A stretch of DNA of 64,000 bases from Fereydounia khargensis (taxonomy: Eukaryota; Basidiomycota; Ustilaginomycetes; Urocystidales; Fereydouniaceae), in NCBI GenBank assembly GCA_026413255.1, contig JAOCZO010000024.1, forward strand, positions 93,317 to 157,316, given 5' to 3'. The translations under genes and the position numbers were made by a program. Within the stretch, counting starts at the first letter, position 1. Each line of letters begins with the position of its first letter. Below are positions 10,283 to 20,956 of this stretch, one piece after another. The notes under the pieces were generated by a model, which worked only from the letters and a program-made list of their open reading frames with translations, made no database searches and was not told the origin of the DNA.

Positions 10283-12715
10283 CTAAACGTTCCAAGCCTG
10301 TACGTTGCTGTAGTGTACGCCAGGCTGGTCTACGACGGTGCCCATGCGGATGGGCTGTTCGCCAGCGGAAGCGAGGAGGTTGGCAATGCGGTCGGCCTGA
10401 TCGCTCGCGACGACGAGAACCATTCCGACACCATTGTTGAAGGTGCGAGCCATTTCGAGGGGCTCGACGGATCCCTGGGACTGGAGCCAGGCGAAGAGCG
10501 GGGGACGGGGCCAGGCAGCGAGGTCGATCTGTACTCCCTTGCCTGCTGGTAGGATACGTGGGATGTTGTCTGTGAATCCACCGCCCGTGATGTGCGAGAG
10601 AGCGCGGAGGCCCTGTGGCGCAGCAAAGAGCGGCGTCAGCGCGTCCACGTAGATTCGTGTAGGGGCCAGCAGCGCCTCGCCGAGCGTAGCCGGTCCTCCA
10701 GCCCATGGGCAAGGTCCGTCCAGCGCAGCTTGGGAGCGAGACACAATCTTGCGCACGAGCGAGAAGCCGTTCGAGTGCACACCAGAGCTGCTGAGTCCGA
10801 GCAGCACGTCGCCGGCGGAAACGTCGTCCAAGCGAGGAAGCAGCGCATCGCGCTCGACTGCTCCCACAGCAAAGCCGGCCAGGTCGTACTCGTCGCCAAT
10901 GTACATACCGGGCATCTCGGCAGTCTCACCACCAATCAGACCGCACTTGGCCTGTCGGCATCCCTCGGCAATACCACCAATCACGGCAGCAGCGATGGGC
11001 ACGGTGAGCTTGGAGCACGCAAAGTAGTCGAGGAAGTAGAGCGGCGCGGCACCCTGGACGAGGAGGTCGTTGACAGACATGGCGACGAGGTCAATGCCGA
11101 CCGTGTCGTGCTTGCCCATGTCGAGCGCAACACGCAGCTTGGTGCCGACACCATCAGTGCCGCTTACAAGGACCGGGTCACGCATGCCAATCGCCTTGAG
11201 GTCAAAAGTACCGCCAAAGCCACCGAGCGAGGCATCGCAGCCGGGGCGACGGGTGCTCTTGGCAAGCGGCTTGATGACCTCGACGAGCTGGTTGCCTGCG
11301 TCAATGTCGACGCCCGCGGCTGCGTAGGTGAGGCCGGGCTGTGCAGCGGCAGCAGGGGGTCGGAGAGCCCGATGGGCAATGTCGCGGCGGAACGTCTTGC
11401 CCTCAAAGTGAACGGCGTCAACACCGCGGTAGGCGAGCTGAACGGCCTCCTGGAGCGTGTTGCCAAAAGCCGAGACAGCGATCACACGACCGCCAGCGGT
11501 GACGAGTTGGCCAGATGCATCGAGCTTGGTTCCGGCGTGGTAAACAGTCACGTTGGATGGGAGCTGGCCAATGGTGATGGGTACACCAGTGGGGTACTTG
11601 CCGGGGTAGCCCTGGCTGGCGAGGACGATGCTGACAGCGTGCTGAGGACGGATGGCAGGCTGGACCGAGTCGAGGCGTCGCTCGACACAGGCAAGGATGA
11701 TGTCGGCAAGGCTGGTCTTTGACTCGTCCAGAAGCTCGAGGACAGCCTCGGTCTCGGGGTCACCGAAGCGGACGTTGTATTCGAGGACCTTGGGCCCGTC
11801 AGGGGTGAGCATGAGGCCGACAAAGAGGAGGCCAACGAAGGGGAAGCCCTCGTTCCTCATACCGTTGATGGTGGGGACGAGTACCTGGTTGCGGATGCGG
11901 TTGGGGAGGTCGTCGACGAGACCCTCGGGAGCGGGAGAGTAGGCACCCATACCGCCGGTGTTGGGACCGGTGTCGCCGTCGCCGATGCGCTTGTGGTCCT
12001 GGCAGCCGGGGAGGGGAGTGATGGTGTATCCATCGGAGAAGGCAAGGACGGACAGCTCAGGGCCGGTGAGACGCTGCTCGATGAGGAGCGAGTCGCCAGC
12101 GCTGCCAAAGACACGGTTGAGGAGGATGTCATGAACGCCCTGGGCAGCCTCGTCCTCCGTTTCGGGAAGAAGGACACCCTTTCCTGCAGCGAGACCACTG
12201 GCCTTGAGGACGACGTTCTTGGCACCTCCGAGCTTCTTGATGAAGGCAAGGCACTCGTTGACCTGGGACGAGTTGAAGGAATCAAAGGCAGCGGTGGGGA
12301 TGTTGTACTTGTGCATGAAGGCCTTGGCAAAAGTCTTGGAGCCCTCCATCTGGGCGGCGACGGGGGAGGGGCCAAAGACGGGGATGCCTACACGGCGAAA
12401 GGCGGCCTCAGCGCCATCGACGAGGGGCTGCTCGGGACCGGGGATGCAGAGGTTGATGTTGTTGGCGACGGCCCAGGCAGTGATGGGAGCAAAGTCGGCC
12501 GTGAGCTTGGGCTCGGCGAGGTTGGTGCATTGGTCACCAAGGATGGCGGTGCCGCCGTTTCCTGGGGCGCAAAAGATGTGCTCTACGCGGGGAGAACGGA
12601 GGAGGTGGTGGGCAATGGCATGCTCACGTCCACCGGATCCGAGGATGAGGACACGGAGGGGGGTGGGGGCGGGGAGCATGTCCTGGATGGCCTGGATGGC
12701 CTGGACGGCAGACAT
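10283..12715 (-). CDS. ADE5,7: Bifunctional phosphoribosylamine-glycine ligase / phosphoribosylformylglycinamidine cyclo-ligase
   Basis: Intronless, 810 residues, the usual length for the fungal fusion enzyme. The N-terminal half is GAR synthetase: it opens with the nucleotide-binding [17 protein letters not shown] (about residues 22-38) and carries the ATP-grasp segment [12 protein letters not shown]. The C-terminal half is AIR synthetase, with [13 protein letters not shown] and [10 protein letters not shown] (about residues 490-530) and [12 protein letters not shown]. Together they catalyse steps 2 and 5 of de novo purine synthesis in the cytosol: 5-phosphoribosylamine plus glycine to GAR, and FGAM to AIR. 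Start is the ATG at 12715; an alternative in-frame ATG lies 12 codons later, just before the first domain. It is divergent from the BCL7-like gene. No sign of damage. Confidence 0.97.
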   Translation of the reverse strand: MSAVQAIQAIQDMLPAPTPLRVLILGSGGREHAIAHHLLRSPRVEHIFCAPGNGGTAILGDQCTNLAEPKLTADFAPITAWAVANNINLCIPGPEQPLVDGAEAAFRRVGIPVFGPSPVAAQMEGSKTFAKAFMHKYNIPTAAFDSFNSSQVNECLAFIKKLGGAKNVVLKASGLAAGKGVLLPETEDEAAQGVHDILLNRVFGSAGDSLLIEQRLTGPELSVLAFSDGYTITPLPGCQDHKRIGDGDTGPNTGGMGAYSPAPEGLVDDLPNRIRNQVLVPTINGMRNEGFPFVGLLFVGLMLTPDGPKVLEYNVRFGDPETEAVLELLDESKTSLADIILACVERRLDSVQPAIRPQHAVSIVLASQGYPGKYPTGVPITIGQLPSNVTVYHAGTKLDASGQLVTAGGRVIAVSAFGNTLQEAVQLAYRGVDAVHFEGKTFRRDIAHRALRPPAAAAQPGLTYAAAGVDIDAGNQLVEVIKPLAKSTRRPGCDASLGGFGGTFDLKAIGMRDPVLVSGTDGVGTKLRVALDMGKHDTVGIDLVAMSVNDLLVQGAAPLYFLDYFACSKLTVPIAAAVIGGIAEGCRQAKCGLIGGETAEMPGMYIGDEYDLAGFAVGAVERDALLPRLDDVSAGDVLLGLSSSGVHSNGFSLVRKIVSRSQAALDGPCPWAGGPATLGEALLAPTRIYVDALTPLFAAPQGLRALSHITGGGFTDNIPRILPAGKGVQIDLAAWPRPPLFAWLQSQGSVEPLEMARTFNNGVGMVLVVASDQADRIANLLASAGEQPIRMGTVVDQPGVHYSNVQAWNV

Positions 12716-13263
12716 GGCGCCAAAAGTGGAGGGAAGGGGTGCGAAGCGAGGAAGCGAGGTTGGAGAAGAAGAAAAGTGTCAAAAGGGTCAGAGGAGGGTG
12801 ACAGCCTGGTCGGAGAAGGCCGATCCGGGCAGGAGGGATGACGGGAGCAAAGGAAGGGGGGGAAATTCTGTAACTATGTAACTTGACCAATCACTTTTGC
12901 TGTGTAGTCTTGTCTGCCTCTCTCTGTCTTTGCCTGTCAAACGAACACTCTACTGTTAGTTAACGTTACAGTAGAGTGATGAGTCAGTAAAGTGACAGCA
13001 GAAGAAAAAGAAAAAAAATAAAAAATTCAATCCAGTTTCTTTTCTCCTCGGATCCCTGCCCTGGCCTGGGCTGGGTCTGTGCACGAACCCCACCCGATTC
13101 CAGTCTTGGACTTGCCGCACGAGAACAAGCCAACTCTCTCTCCCGCGAACGACCAACACACACGCGTCGGGGAGGGGATCGCATCCACATTCGACTCGAC
13201 ATTCGGCTCGACACACCACCTGCACAATATCAAGACCAAGATCCGCATCAAGATCGCACAACC
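12716..13263. promoter_or_regulatory. Divergent promoter between ADE5,7 and BCL7-like gene
   Basis: A 548-bp spacer serving two outward-facing genes. It contains the inverted sequence GTTAGTTAACGTTAC near 12954-12968, an A-rich tract at about 13000-13028 and a pyrimidine-rich leader before the BCL7-like start. No specific operator can be named. Confidence 0.4.
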
Positions 13264-13941
13264 ATGTCGCGGTTCGGAGGTCGATTCGCACCCAACCTCG
13301 AGAACGAGGTGCGCCGCGCAGTGCGCGAGCCCGTCAGCGTCTGGAAGCACGAGTGGGTCACTCCATCCACCGGCGGAGTCAAGATCCTCAAGTGGGTCAA
13401 GACGAGCGAGCGTGTCGAGTTCCCCGAAGACCAAGATGTCCAGCGCCAGACCGCCGACCCAGCCATCATTGACGTACAGCCTCTTGTGCCCGAACCCCCT
13501 GCTCCCACCCCCCAGCTCACCCTCACTGGTGGTCTAGGCTCTATCGCCCCCATCGACAACACACCAACCCCTGCTCCTGCTCCTGCTCCAGCAACCGTAC
13601 CAGCCACCCAAGAGCCCACCCCAGAGTCTGAAAACACCCCAGCTCCAGCCGCGGCATCACAAGTCGACCAAGACACTCCACAGCCCCAAGTCGCCGCTCA
13701 ACTCCATCCGCCCGTCCATGTACCTGGCGACAGCGAAAGAGCACCCCCTGCCGATACCACTTTGCAGACAGAAGGTCTTCCTGCACCAGAAGCGGATGCA
13801 CTCCAACCGTCCACCATCGAGCCACAGCCAATCGACGAGGCTCAGCCTGCTGCAACCGGCTCCGTCCCCACCGATTCCGCTCCCGCTCCCGCTCTCGCTC
13901 CCGCTCCCGCGGATCAAGACGTCGAAATGGACGCTGCATAG
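13264..13941 (+). CDS. BCL7-like protein (candidate SWI/SNF-associated subunit)
   Basis: Single exon, 225 residues. The first 55 residues resemble the conserved N-terminal block of BCL7 proteins: a basic helix (RFAPNLENEVRRAVREPV) is followed by VWKHEWVTPSTGGVKILKWV, which aligns with the animal pattern W-x-K-x-W-V-x(4-6)-L-x-I-x-K-W-V. The remainder is Pro/Ala/Gln-rich and disordered, ending in an acidic DQDVEMDAA. BCL7 proteins are small subunits of BAF-type chromatin remodelling complexes, so a nuclear chromatin role is the working idea. The ATG sits in a good context (ACCATGTCG). Its 3' end faces the RCC1-repeat gene with only 64 bp between stop codons. Family assignment rests on a short motif recognised by eye. 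Confidence 0.6.
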   Translation: MSRFGGRFAPNLENEVRRAVREPVSVWKHEWVTPSTGGVKILKWVKTSERVEFPEDQDVQRQTADPAIIDVQPLVPEPPAPTPQLTLTGGLGSIAPIDNTPTPAPAPAPATVPATQEPTPESENTPAPAAASQVDQDTPQPQVAAQLHPPVHVPGDSERAPPADTTLQTEGLPAPEADALQPSTIEPQPIDEAQPAATGSVPTDSAPAPALAPAPADQDVEMDAA

Positions 13942-14005
13942 CATGCCTGTCTTATCTCCCTCCTTTCTTCCTTGTATCTCTATAACTTGGGCTCAATTGT
14001 ACTTG

Positions 14006-15174
14006 TCATTTCTTCACCACCACATATGTCGTCCAGCTTGAACAGACGACGCGCGTCGCGACACCAAACTTGCTCCCCCTCCCCGGCCCAAAGTGCGGGT
14101 GACGAACGAATCCATCTGTGCAGCGCCACGTGCGTTTGATCTGCGAAAGCGGTCGCTCCTCCTTCGGACGCCAGCGAAGGCTATCATCACTTGCGTCCAG
14201 TCCCACCTGGCCGTACTCGTCTGTAGCGCTGTGTGTCAGTGCGTCAAGTCGAGTCTTGCCATGTGCAATTGGGACCAAGAAAGAGACTTACTCGAGCCAG
14301 CTACCCATACATGTCCCTTACCGTCTACGAGCACAGAGTGAGCCGAGCCGCACGCCATATCGACCACGTCCGCATCAGTATCGATATCGACCAGCATTGG
14401 AGACGATACGCTGACCATCTCGCCCTCGTCGTGGGGTGCTATCTGGCCTTCACCGTTCCATCCCCATGCGTACACGTCTCCGTCCTGGGTTCGCACCAGT
14501 GCATGACGGCCTCCAGCACACACCTGGGCCACGCGGGACGGGAGACCGTCAAAGAAAGAGCAAGACACAGCTCGCGTCTCGCCCCCAATGTCTGTAGGAA
14601 CCACGCCAAAGCGGGGATCGCCAAGGAGCCACACAGGCTCAGACCCTAACTCGTCCTTTTTGGCAAGGAGGATAAAGTGCGACCATCCGGCCTGGACCGA
14701 CTCAAAACGCTTGTCTCCACCGATAGAAACGACAGGATCGCCAGATGAAGAAAGGGATAGCGTGTCAAATAGCAAGGCGCGCCCAGTCTCGTCAATCGCA
14801 ACGACTCGGCCGCGCGAGTCGATGGCAGCATCCTTCCAGGATCGCGTGTCTGTCCAGGGATTCTTGGGGTCTAAGGCATGCAGCGCGCCATCTTGTTCAA
14901 GCCAAGCGGTCATATTGTCCTTCCCAAGCCATCGTCGTGGAAGCGTGCCTTGTTCGAGCCGCGCCTGCATGGCGTCCGCATCCAAGCCGGTTGCTCTTAG
15001 CTGTCCATCCCGACTGCGCAGTATCGCCTGTGACCACGTGGCCGCTATGACGTCTTGGATAGAGCCTTCGTGTAGGTGCGCCGGACGCCGAATCGAACCA
15101 TCATGAATGCCGCCCAGCTGCCCAAACAGATTGGAGCCAAATGCGACGACGACACGACTGTAGTCTGCCGTCAT
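14006..15174 (-). CDS. RCC1-repeat protein, RCCD1/Ats1-like
   Basis: Two exons: 14292-15174 and 14006-14220 (intron 14221-14291, GTAAGT/CAG), giving 365 residues. Splicing restores an RCC1 blade: VWVAGS joins NEYGQVGLD. Further blades are visible as VVVAFGSNLFGQLGG at the start, CAGGRHALVRTQDGDVYAWG followed by WNGEGQI, and MACGSAHSVLVDGKGHV. The C-terminus (VVCSSWTTYVVVKK) resembles that of human RCCD1, and the short length fits RCCD1 or yeast Ats1 better than the Ran exchange factor RCC1. It should fold as a beta-propeller; the partner is unknown. The start at 15174 directly precedes the first blade. An in-frame ATG at 15282 could extend it, and a CAG just upstream of the chosen ATG leaves room for a 5'-UTR intron. 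Confidence 0.8.
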
Positions 15175-15325
15175 GTCATGGTTGTGTCTGCAATCAGCGG
15201 AAACTGAGGCCCCCAAGTTGAGTGGAGGAAAAGGGAGAGTAAGTTGAGCAGAATGGGGAGAGTGAGGAGGAGAGCTCAGCATTTGCGTTTGCTTTAATCC
15301 GGCCGAGTGGAATTCTCTGTCCACG

Positions 15326-15370
15326 CCGCACCGCACCGCACCGCACCGCGCTGTTTTCTTTTCGCCGATG
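15326..15370 (-). promoter_or_regulatory. Purine block plus CGG-pentamer element upstream of the RCC1-repeat gene
   Basis: On the minus strand the order is TCGGCG, AAAAGAAAACAGCGCGG, then (TGCGG)4. It begins about 150 bp upstream of the RCC1-repeat start. A closely matching element with a different pentamer lies upstream of the U2B''-like gene (51410-51450), in the same orientation relative to the gene. Confidence 0.5.
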
Positions 15371-15408
15371 CAGACAGGACAGACAGGACAGACAGGACAG
15401 ACAGCACA

Positions 15409-15455
15409 GTAGAGTACAGTAGAATACAGCACTGTACAGTACTGTACAGTACTGC
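15409..15455. repeat. Palindromic TACAGTACTGTA array
   Basis: Imperfect then perfect TACAG/TACTG units, including ACTGTACAGTACTGTACAGT, sitting in the RCC1-repeat/GET1 divergent spacer about 105 bp upstream of the GET1 start. Confidence 0.8.
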
Positions 15456-15560
15456 ACAAGACTGTTGAGCAAGCACCAGACGGGCACGCATCTCACCCAC
15501 CACATACCACCGCACCTCACTCCGAGCAGCGACTCGGAATAGCACGCAGAGCAGGCAAAC

Positions 15561-16192
15561 ATGCATCCGGCTCTCGTCATCCTAGCCAGCGTCGTCTTTG
15601 TGCAGACCATTGCACTACTTGGCAAGGAGCGTCTACAGGAATGGGTACGTCTCTCCTCTCCTCTTCGATTCTCAGCTCAGCCTAGCCTAGCTTAAACCCT
15701 CATGTCTCTTCCACTCGCAGACCTATGCAGTATACAGCCGCATCGTGCACCACCGCACCCTGTCCGAGCAGCGCAAGCTGCGCGCCGATGTGTTTGCGAC
15801 CAAGCAGCAGCTAGCCAAGACTAGCAGCCAGGACGAGTTTGCAAAGTGGGCCAAGCTTCGTCGCAAGGTGGACAAGGGCATCGCTGATCTCGACAAGCTC
15901 AGTATGTTTCCCTTTCTTTTCTCTCGCTCTGCTCTAACAAGATTGTTGCTCACCACAACTCCCTTTACAACAGATGGAACGCTCTCCTCGTCTCGGACTA
16001 CGTTCACACTGCTGTTCAAGGGTCTCATGTTTATCCTCACTACGCTGCTTCCGTTCGCAGTAACAAGCTACTATGGCAAGACGCCCATCTTTTGGCTCCC
16101 ACCCGGTGGAAACTGGTTCGGTCCGCTCGGGTGGTTCCTCAGTCTCCCGCGTGCTCCTGCTGGCAGCGTCAGCAGTACCATGTGGTAAGTGT

Positions 16193-16224
<32 letters not shown>

Positions 16225-16518
16225 CTCTCTCTCTCCCTCTCTCCCTCTCTCCCTTCTTGAATGCCAAGCTAATATTGGACCAACAGGCAAATGGTATGCA
16301 CACGAGCCATTCTCTCCGTCCTTTCCTCTGGCAAGAGTCTCCTTCCCGTCAAGGTACAGGAGGAGGTCGTCGTGCCGCCCTCTGAGAAGCCAGACCTGTC
16401 TTCTCCGAGCACTGGCACTGACGCCGCACCAGCATCAGCACCAGCGTCCGCATCTGGCGGAGCGAGGCGGCGAACAAACGTGGCGGCTAGCGCGTCAAAG
16501 GAAAAGCAGGAGCTGTAA
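15561..16518 (+). CDS. GET1: GET complex subunit Get1 (WRB homologue), ER tail-anchored protein insertion
   Basis: Four exons: 15561-15644, 15721-15901, 15974-16184 and 16287-16518, giving 235 residues. All junctions keep frame and give clean GT-AG introns. The protein has the Get1 plan: an N-terminal membrane helix (ALVILASVVFVQTIALL), a charged cytosolic coiled-coil (QRKLRADVFATKQQL to RRKVDKGIADLDKLN, about residues 42-90), then membrane helices around LFKGLMFILTTLLPFAV and, after a loop, MVCTRAILSVL. With Get2 it receives tail-anchored proteins from Get3 and inserts them into the ER membrane. The C-terminal tail is Ser/Pro/Ala-rich. Intron 3 carries a (CA)n(CT)n microsatellite. The gene is divergent from the RCC1-repeat gene. 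Confidence 0.9.
16192..16252. repeat. (CA)n(CT)n compound microsatellite in GET1 intron 3
   Basis: About 14 CA units run straight into CT units interrupted by CCCT, all within the third intron between the GTAAGT donor at 16185 and the acceptor at 16286. Length changes here would alter intron size but not the protein. Confidence 0.9.
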
Positions 16519-16693
16519 TCGCAGCCAGACACTCAGTGCAACACAATGCAGAACAGTACAGAACAGGATTGTACAGTTTCGCAGCATTAATGTGCAATCC
16601 ATTTCCCCGTTTAATGTCATGTGATGCAATGAATCCGGATACAAATACAGTGTAGCGTAGCTGAAAAGCTAGGACAGAGCGAGCGAGTTGAGC

Positions 16694-18099
16694 TTAGTGG
16701 TGGTGCCCGCCACCCAAGGCAATGACAATCTTCTGTAGAATGCGCGGCGTCCAAGCACCCAGAACGACGAGGACGATGCGGGCAAACTTGCCGAGTACCT
16801 CGTGCTTGGTGGCTGAAGTCGACTCGAGGTCCTGTGCGTCCACGAGATCAGCTTGGGCACCCGCGAGGTCCGTGATGGCGTGCATTGCGACAAAGAGGAA
16901 CGTGCCGCCAGAGAAGAGGAGCGCAGTGCCAATATGCTCGGCGGCTATCGCTTGCCCGTGATCCATGCCAACCAGCAAGGAAAGTGTCGTGTAGGCTGCA
17001 GCGCTGCGTGTCAGTATCATAGTGGGCGAAACGAGCTTCATGGCAACTTACTGAGTAGAGCGCCGAGGGGTGATGCTAGACTGAAGAGCGCAACAGCTTT
17101 GCGGACCGTAGAGCGGCTCAGGCGCTGGCCCATGAGCATGGTGCACAGCCCAAAGGCAGCAGGCTGGCAGTGGGGGAAGAAGCGTGAGATGACAGCTGGC
17201 GGTTGAGCAGGGAAGGCGACACTTACGGCTTTGTGAACCATGACAGCAACAAACACAATCATGGTGAGAGTCTGGTCGCCGCTGCCAGCGCTGGCGCCCA
17301 TGGCGATGCCGTCCGCAGCGGCGTGGATAAGCAGACCGATAATGGTAGTGAGAGCGTCGCCAAGGCTGGAGGAGAGGTGAGAGGAGTGGGCTGAAGCGTG
17401 GGAGGCAATCGAGGCGCGACGAGTCTTGAGAAGCGGTGCACTGCTCCCGGAACGGTGAAGACTTGCGCTGCTCCGCGGAGACGCAGTCGCAGGCCAGCCA
17501 TCGTAGTCAGCAGGCAGGTCGTCACTGCCTACCTCGCTGCTAGCCGCACTGGGACCGGCGGTGGCCTGGGGCTTGCTGTTGCTGTTGCTGTTGAGATCAC
17601 TAGGCTGCCTTTGTAGCCGGTGGGTCTCTAGACGGGGACGAGGAAGGGATGAATGCTCGTGGCTGTTGCCGCCATTGTGTTGGTGCTCGTGATTGTGCTC
17701 CGAGATGAGCTGGTGCACACCGTACATGACCAGGAAGCCGACTAGTACTGCAGAGCCCAGCACGTTCTCCGAGTTGAATGTTTCGTGGTCGTGGTCGTGG
17801 TCGTGATCCTGGTTCTGACGTTTATGGATGAAGCTCCATGCCCAGCTGCTGCTGCTTGGAGCGCTGTTGCTAGCAAGGACGTGAGTTTGAGGAGGAGCCG
17901 GCTGAGCGGTGTAGATGGCCTTTGTGCCTTCGGGAATGACAATTGTGACCGCGGCACCGATAAGGAGGCCGGCACCAAAGACCTCGAGGACGCGAAGCAT
18001 GCGCCGGGACAGGGAGAGCGAGAGTGGGATGAGGCCACAGATAAAGGTGCCCACACCCATGCCCGTGACGAGTAGGGCAAAGGAGAGGAAGGCAGACAT
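16694..18099 (-). CDS. ZIP-family metal transporter (ZIP9/Atx2-like)
   Basis: Three exons: 17227-18099, 17052-17163 and 16694-16995, giving 428 residues. Membrane helices are clear at the N-terminus (FALLVTGMGVGTFICGLIPL; RVLEVFGAGLLIGAAVTIVI), followed by a long cytosolic loop with His-Asp repeats (HDHDHDHE) and a His-rich cluster (HNHEHQHNGG), typical metal-binding loops. The signature helix IHAAADGIAMGAS provides the transport-site residues, and HKAPAAFGL crosses the first splice junction. The best fit is the SLC39A9/Atx2 branch, which acts in Golgi or secretory membranes on Zn or Mn; the substrate is inferred. The first intron (17164-17226, 63 bp) is in frame and stop-free, so an unspliced transcript would encode 21 extra residues inside a conserved helix. 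The protein ends in GGGHHH. Confidence 0.88.
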
Positions 18100-18770
18100 G
18101 GCTGTGGGCGAGAGGAGGGGGGAAGAGAGGGGAAGGGGGAAAGACGGATAAGTTAGAATGTGATGTGAGGCGACGTTGTGATGGTGGAGAGAGGGGTTTA
18201 GGACATGGCAGGAATCATGAGACTGTTGGCGGTTTGCTTAGCCGTTCATGTCTGTCGTTGCTGTCTGTCGTTGCTGTCTCTCGTCAAAGTCACACTCACA
18301 CCCTGAGCCTGAGACTGAGACTGAGACTCACCACACTCTCTCCACCCCAGATGGGCTGATAAACTGCTGGTCTCTGCGTCTGTTTCAGCGTTTGCTGCAA
18401 CGTGCGCTCCTCTGCCGTTTGGCCTGCTCCTCACTCTCCATCTGAATTTCTTGGCTGGGCGCAAACGAGGACCCTGCCGGTTACCTGCCAAACACGTCCG
18501 GACCGTGCAGACTCAGACTGCGCGTTTTTCACTTCGATTTGGACTCTGCACAGTCATGCTTACGTGTACAGCGAGGACCATCCGCAGTGGCCACACCGAC
18601 TAAAAATTTAGAAAAGAAGGAAGAAAAAAAAAGGGGACTTTTGGACGCGAAAAGCGAAGAGAGAGAAGAAGAAAAAAAAAAACTAACGCCGCTTCTTTGG
18701 TCAAAAGGCTGCAACTCAGCCCTCTTCTCTCATACCACCACTAACCCGAACCCGGGAAGCACAGACAATC
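18100..18770. promoter_or_regulatory. Divergent promoter between ZIP transporter and RRB1
   Basis: A 671-bp spacer with a GAGACTGAGACTGAGAC-type run near 18305-18330 and purine-rich A/G tracts at about 18610-18690 just upstream of the RRB1 start. No gene is seen. Confidence 0.4.
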
Positions 18771-20680
18771 ATGTCCAAGCGCCCCTCTTCTCCCGGCCCC
18801 GTTGGCGAGTCCAACACTCGCGCCGCCCACGACCTCCCCGAAGGCCCCGCCCAGAGGCAGAGGACCGTCGAGGATGCCTCCAAGCAAACCGTCAACCGTG
18901 TCAACGCCGCCGACCCCGACGATGACATGGGCGAGTTCGAGGACCAGTTCGAGGATGAGTTTGAGGACGAGGACGCTACTCACACTCACCAGGCTGATGA
19001 TGATGATGGCGACGATGATGATGACGATGACGACGACGAGGGTATGGAGGTCGACGGTGTCAAGGTCAGCTCAAAGATCACCCGTGTTGACGACGAAGAC
19101 GGCGACGACGCTCAGGCGCAGCAGCCCGAGTCCCAGGTCTACATCCCTGGTGTCAACACTCTTCAGGATGGTCAGACCCTCGAGGTAGACCAGTCTGCCT
19201 ACGAGATGCTCCACAAGCTCAATGTCACTTGGCCCTGCCTCAGCTTTGACCACCTTCGCGACCACCTTGGCAACGACCGCCAGTCATTCCCCCACACCTC
19301 CTACTTTGTCGCCGGTACCCAGGCTGATGTCCCCAAGAACAACGAGGTGATGGTCATGAAGGCTAGCAGTCTGCACAAGACCCAGAACGATGACAGTGAG
19401 TATCACAACTTTTTTCCTTCCCTCACCTCTCCCCGCGCGTGTGTCGTCGCAATGATGCTCGAGGCATTTGGCTGTATGAGCACTCGGACGACTCTAGGGT
19501 CTCTGGGATCGCTCGATGCCGACAACTTCTCGCTACCTAAATCTTTTACCACTGAGCCACATACACACGCGCGCTTTCGTTCCTTCTCATCGTCTTCTTT
19601 TCTGTTGGCACCGAGACTGACTGCAATCTTTCCCCTCTGCGTATTTCTGTTGCAGACCACTCTGACGATCAAGATGAGGATGACGACGACGGTCTTGATG
19701 ATGATGCCATTCTTGAGCACCGCTCCATCCCTGTTGTCGGCGGCATCAACCGTGTCCGCGCCGCGCCCGTCGGAGCACCCAGCTCTGACGCCGAGATGTG
19801 CATGGACGCCTACCCTGTTGCCGTATGGAACGAGACGGGCAAGGTCCAGATCTTTGACGTCCGACCGCTCTTCAACGCACTCGACCGACCCGGATTCACC
19901 TACGACAAGCGCAAGGTCAACGCGCCCATGTACACAGTTGAGGCGCACCGAGGCGTAGAGGGCTACGCTATGGACTGGGCTGGCGGCATGGCATCCGGTG
20001 GCAAGGCGAGCAGTCTTCGCCTCTTGACCGGTGACATTCACAGCAAGATTTTCCTCACGACAAGCAGCAATGCCGGCTTTGTCACCAACCCGACACCGTT
20101 CCAGTCACACACGTCGTCTGTTGAGGACCTTCAGTGGTCTCCCTCCGAGCCGACCGTGTTTGCCTCGTGCTCTGCGGACCGCAGCATTCGTATCTGGGAT
20201 GTGCGAGTCAAGAACCGACGCTCGGTACTGGCAGTCGAGGGCGCGCACGAGCAGGACGTGAACGTCATTTCATGGAACAGGGGAACAGACTACCTGCTAG
20301 TGTCTGGTGGCGACGAAGGTGGACTCAACGTATGGGACATGCGAACCTTCAAGACCAAGCCAACGCCTGTTGCCGGCTTCCAGTGGCACCAGGCTCCTGT
20401 GTCGTCAGTCGAGTGGCACCCTACGGAAGACAGCATCTTTGCTGCATCAGGCCGAGACGACCAGGTAACCCTCTGGGACCTCAGTGTCGAGCAGGACGAC
20501 GAGGAAGCTCCCGCGGACGCTCTCAAGGGCCCCAACGGCCAGGACGTGCCCGCGCAGCTCCTCTTCTGCCACCACGGCGCCACGGATATCAAGGAACTTC
20601 ACTGGCACCCGCAGATCCCGGGTATGCTCACCACTACCAGTCTCGATGGCTTCAACCTCTTCAAGACCATCTCGGTCTAA
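18771..20680 (+). CDS. RRB1: Glutamate-rich WD-repeat protein Rrb1/GRWD1, ribosomal protein L3 chaperone
   Basis: Two exons: 18771-19395 and 19656-20680 (260-bp intron, GTGAGT/CAG), giving 549 residues. The N-terminus is disordered and strongly acidic, with an Asp run near residues 75-90 of the kind that binds basic ribosomal proteins. The diagnostic segment YEMLHKLNVTWPCLSFD (residues 144-160) is the conserved N-terminal region of histone-binding-type WD proteins. Splicing joins a second acidic patch (HSDDQDEDDDDGLDDDA). WD blades follow, for example SSVEDLQWSPSEPTVFASCS and IRIWDVR. Rrb1 escorts newly made Rpl3 to the nucleolus for 60S assembly. The intron is stop-free in the exon-1 frame for its whole length but shifts frame, so read-through gives a nonsense tail. 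Confidence 0.93.
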
Positions 20681-20956
20681 GCATGCCTGTGCCCCGTCGC
20701 CCCGTCGCTCCATCTCGCATTGTAGTGTCCGTTGCTCTCTTGTATTTTCCTTTATTCATACTGTACCATCCTCCCTCAATACCCTCTCCATTTGGAATCC
20801 AGTACAATCGCTATCGCTTCCTCATCAGCTGGTGCATTTGCATTTCTAAAGTATGTGTGTGTGTGTGTAGTTTACTGTTTGTGTGCGTGCAGAGCCTGAT
20901 TATCAGAGCAGATATGAGTGGAGAAGGACTCCAGCACGGCGAGCGTCGGGGGAAGA
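20681..20956. other. Tail-to-tail spacer between RRB1 and KOG1
   Basis: A 276-bp spacer with a short (GT)n microsatellite at about 20850-20870. It holds the 3' flanks of both genes; nothing else is seen. Confidence 0.5.

Larger units (their letters stand above)
15175..15560. promoter_or_regulatory. Divergent promoter between RCC1-repeat gene and GET1
   Basis: A 386-bp spacer dense in short repeats. It contains a (CCGCA)n pentamer with an attached pyrimidine block (15326-15370), four copies of a 9-mer ACAGGACAG (about 15373-15408), and a TACAG/TACTG palindromic array (15409-15455). See the separate entries for the pentamer element and the palindrome array. Confidence 0.5.

Noticed and set aside
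10592-11722. Long plus-strand frame opposite ADE5,7
   Set aside because: Shadow of a conserved enzyme gene; no recognisable protein features.
15294-15625. Minus-strand frames with YCTVLYCTVLY-like repeats
   Set aside because: They are translations of the TACAGTACTGTA and pentamer repeats in the RCC1-repeat/GET1 promoter.
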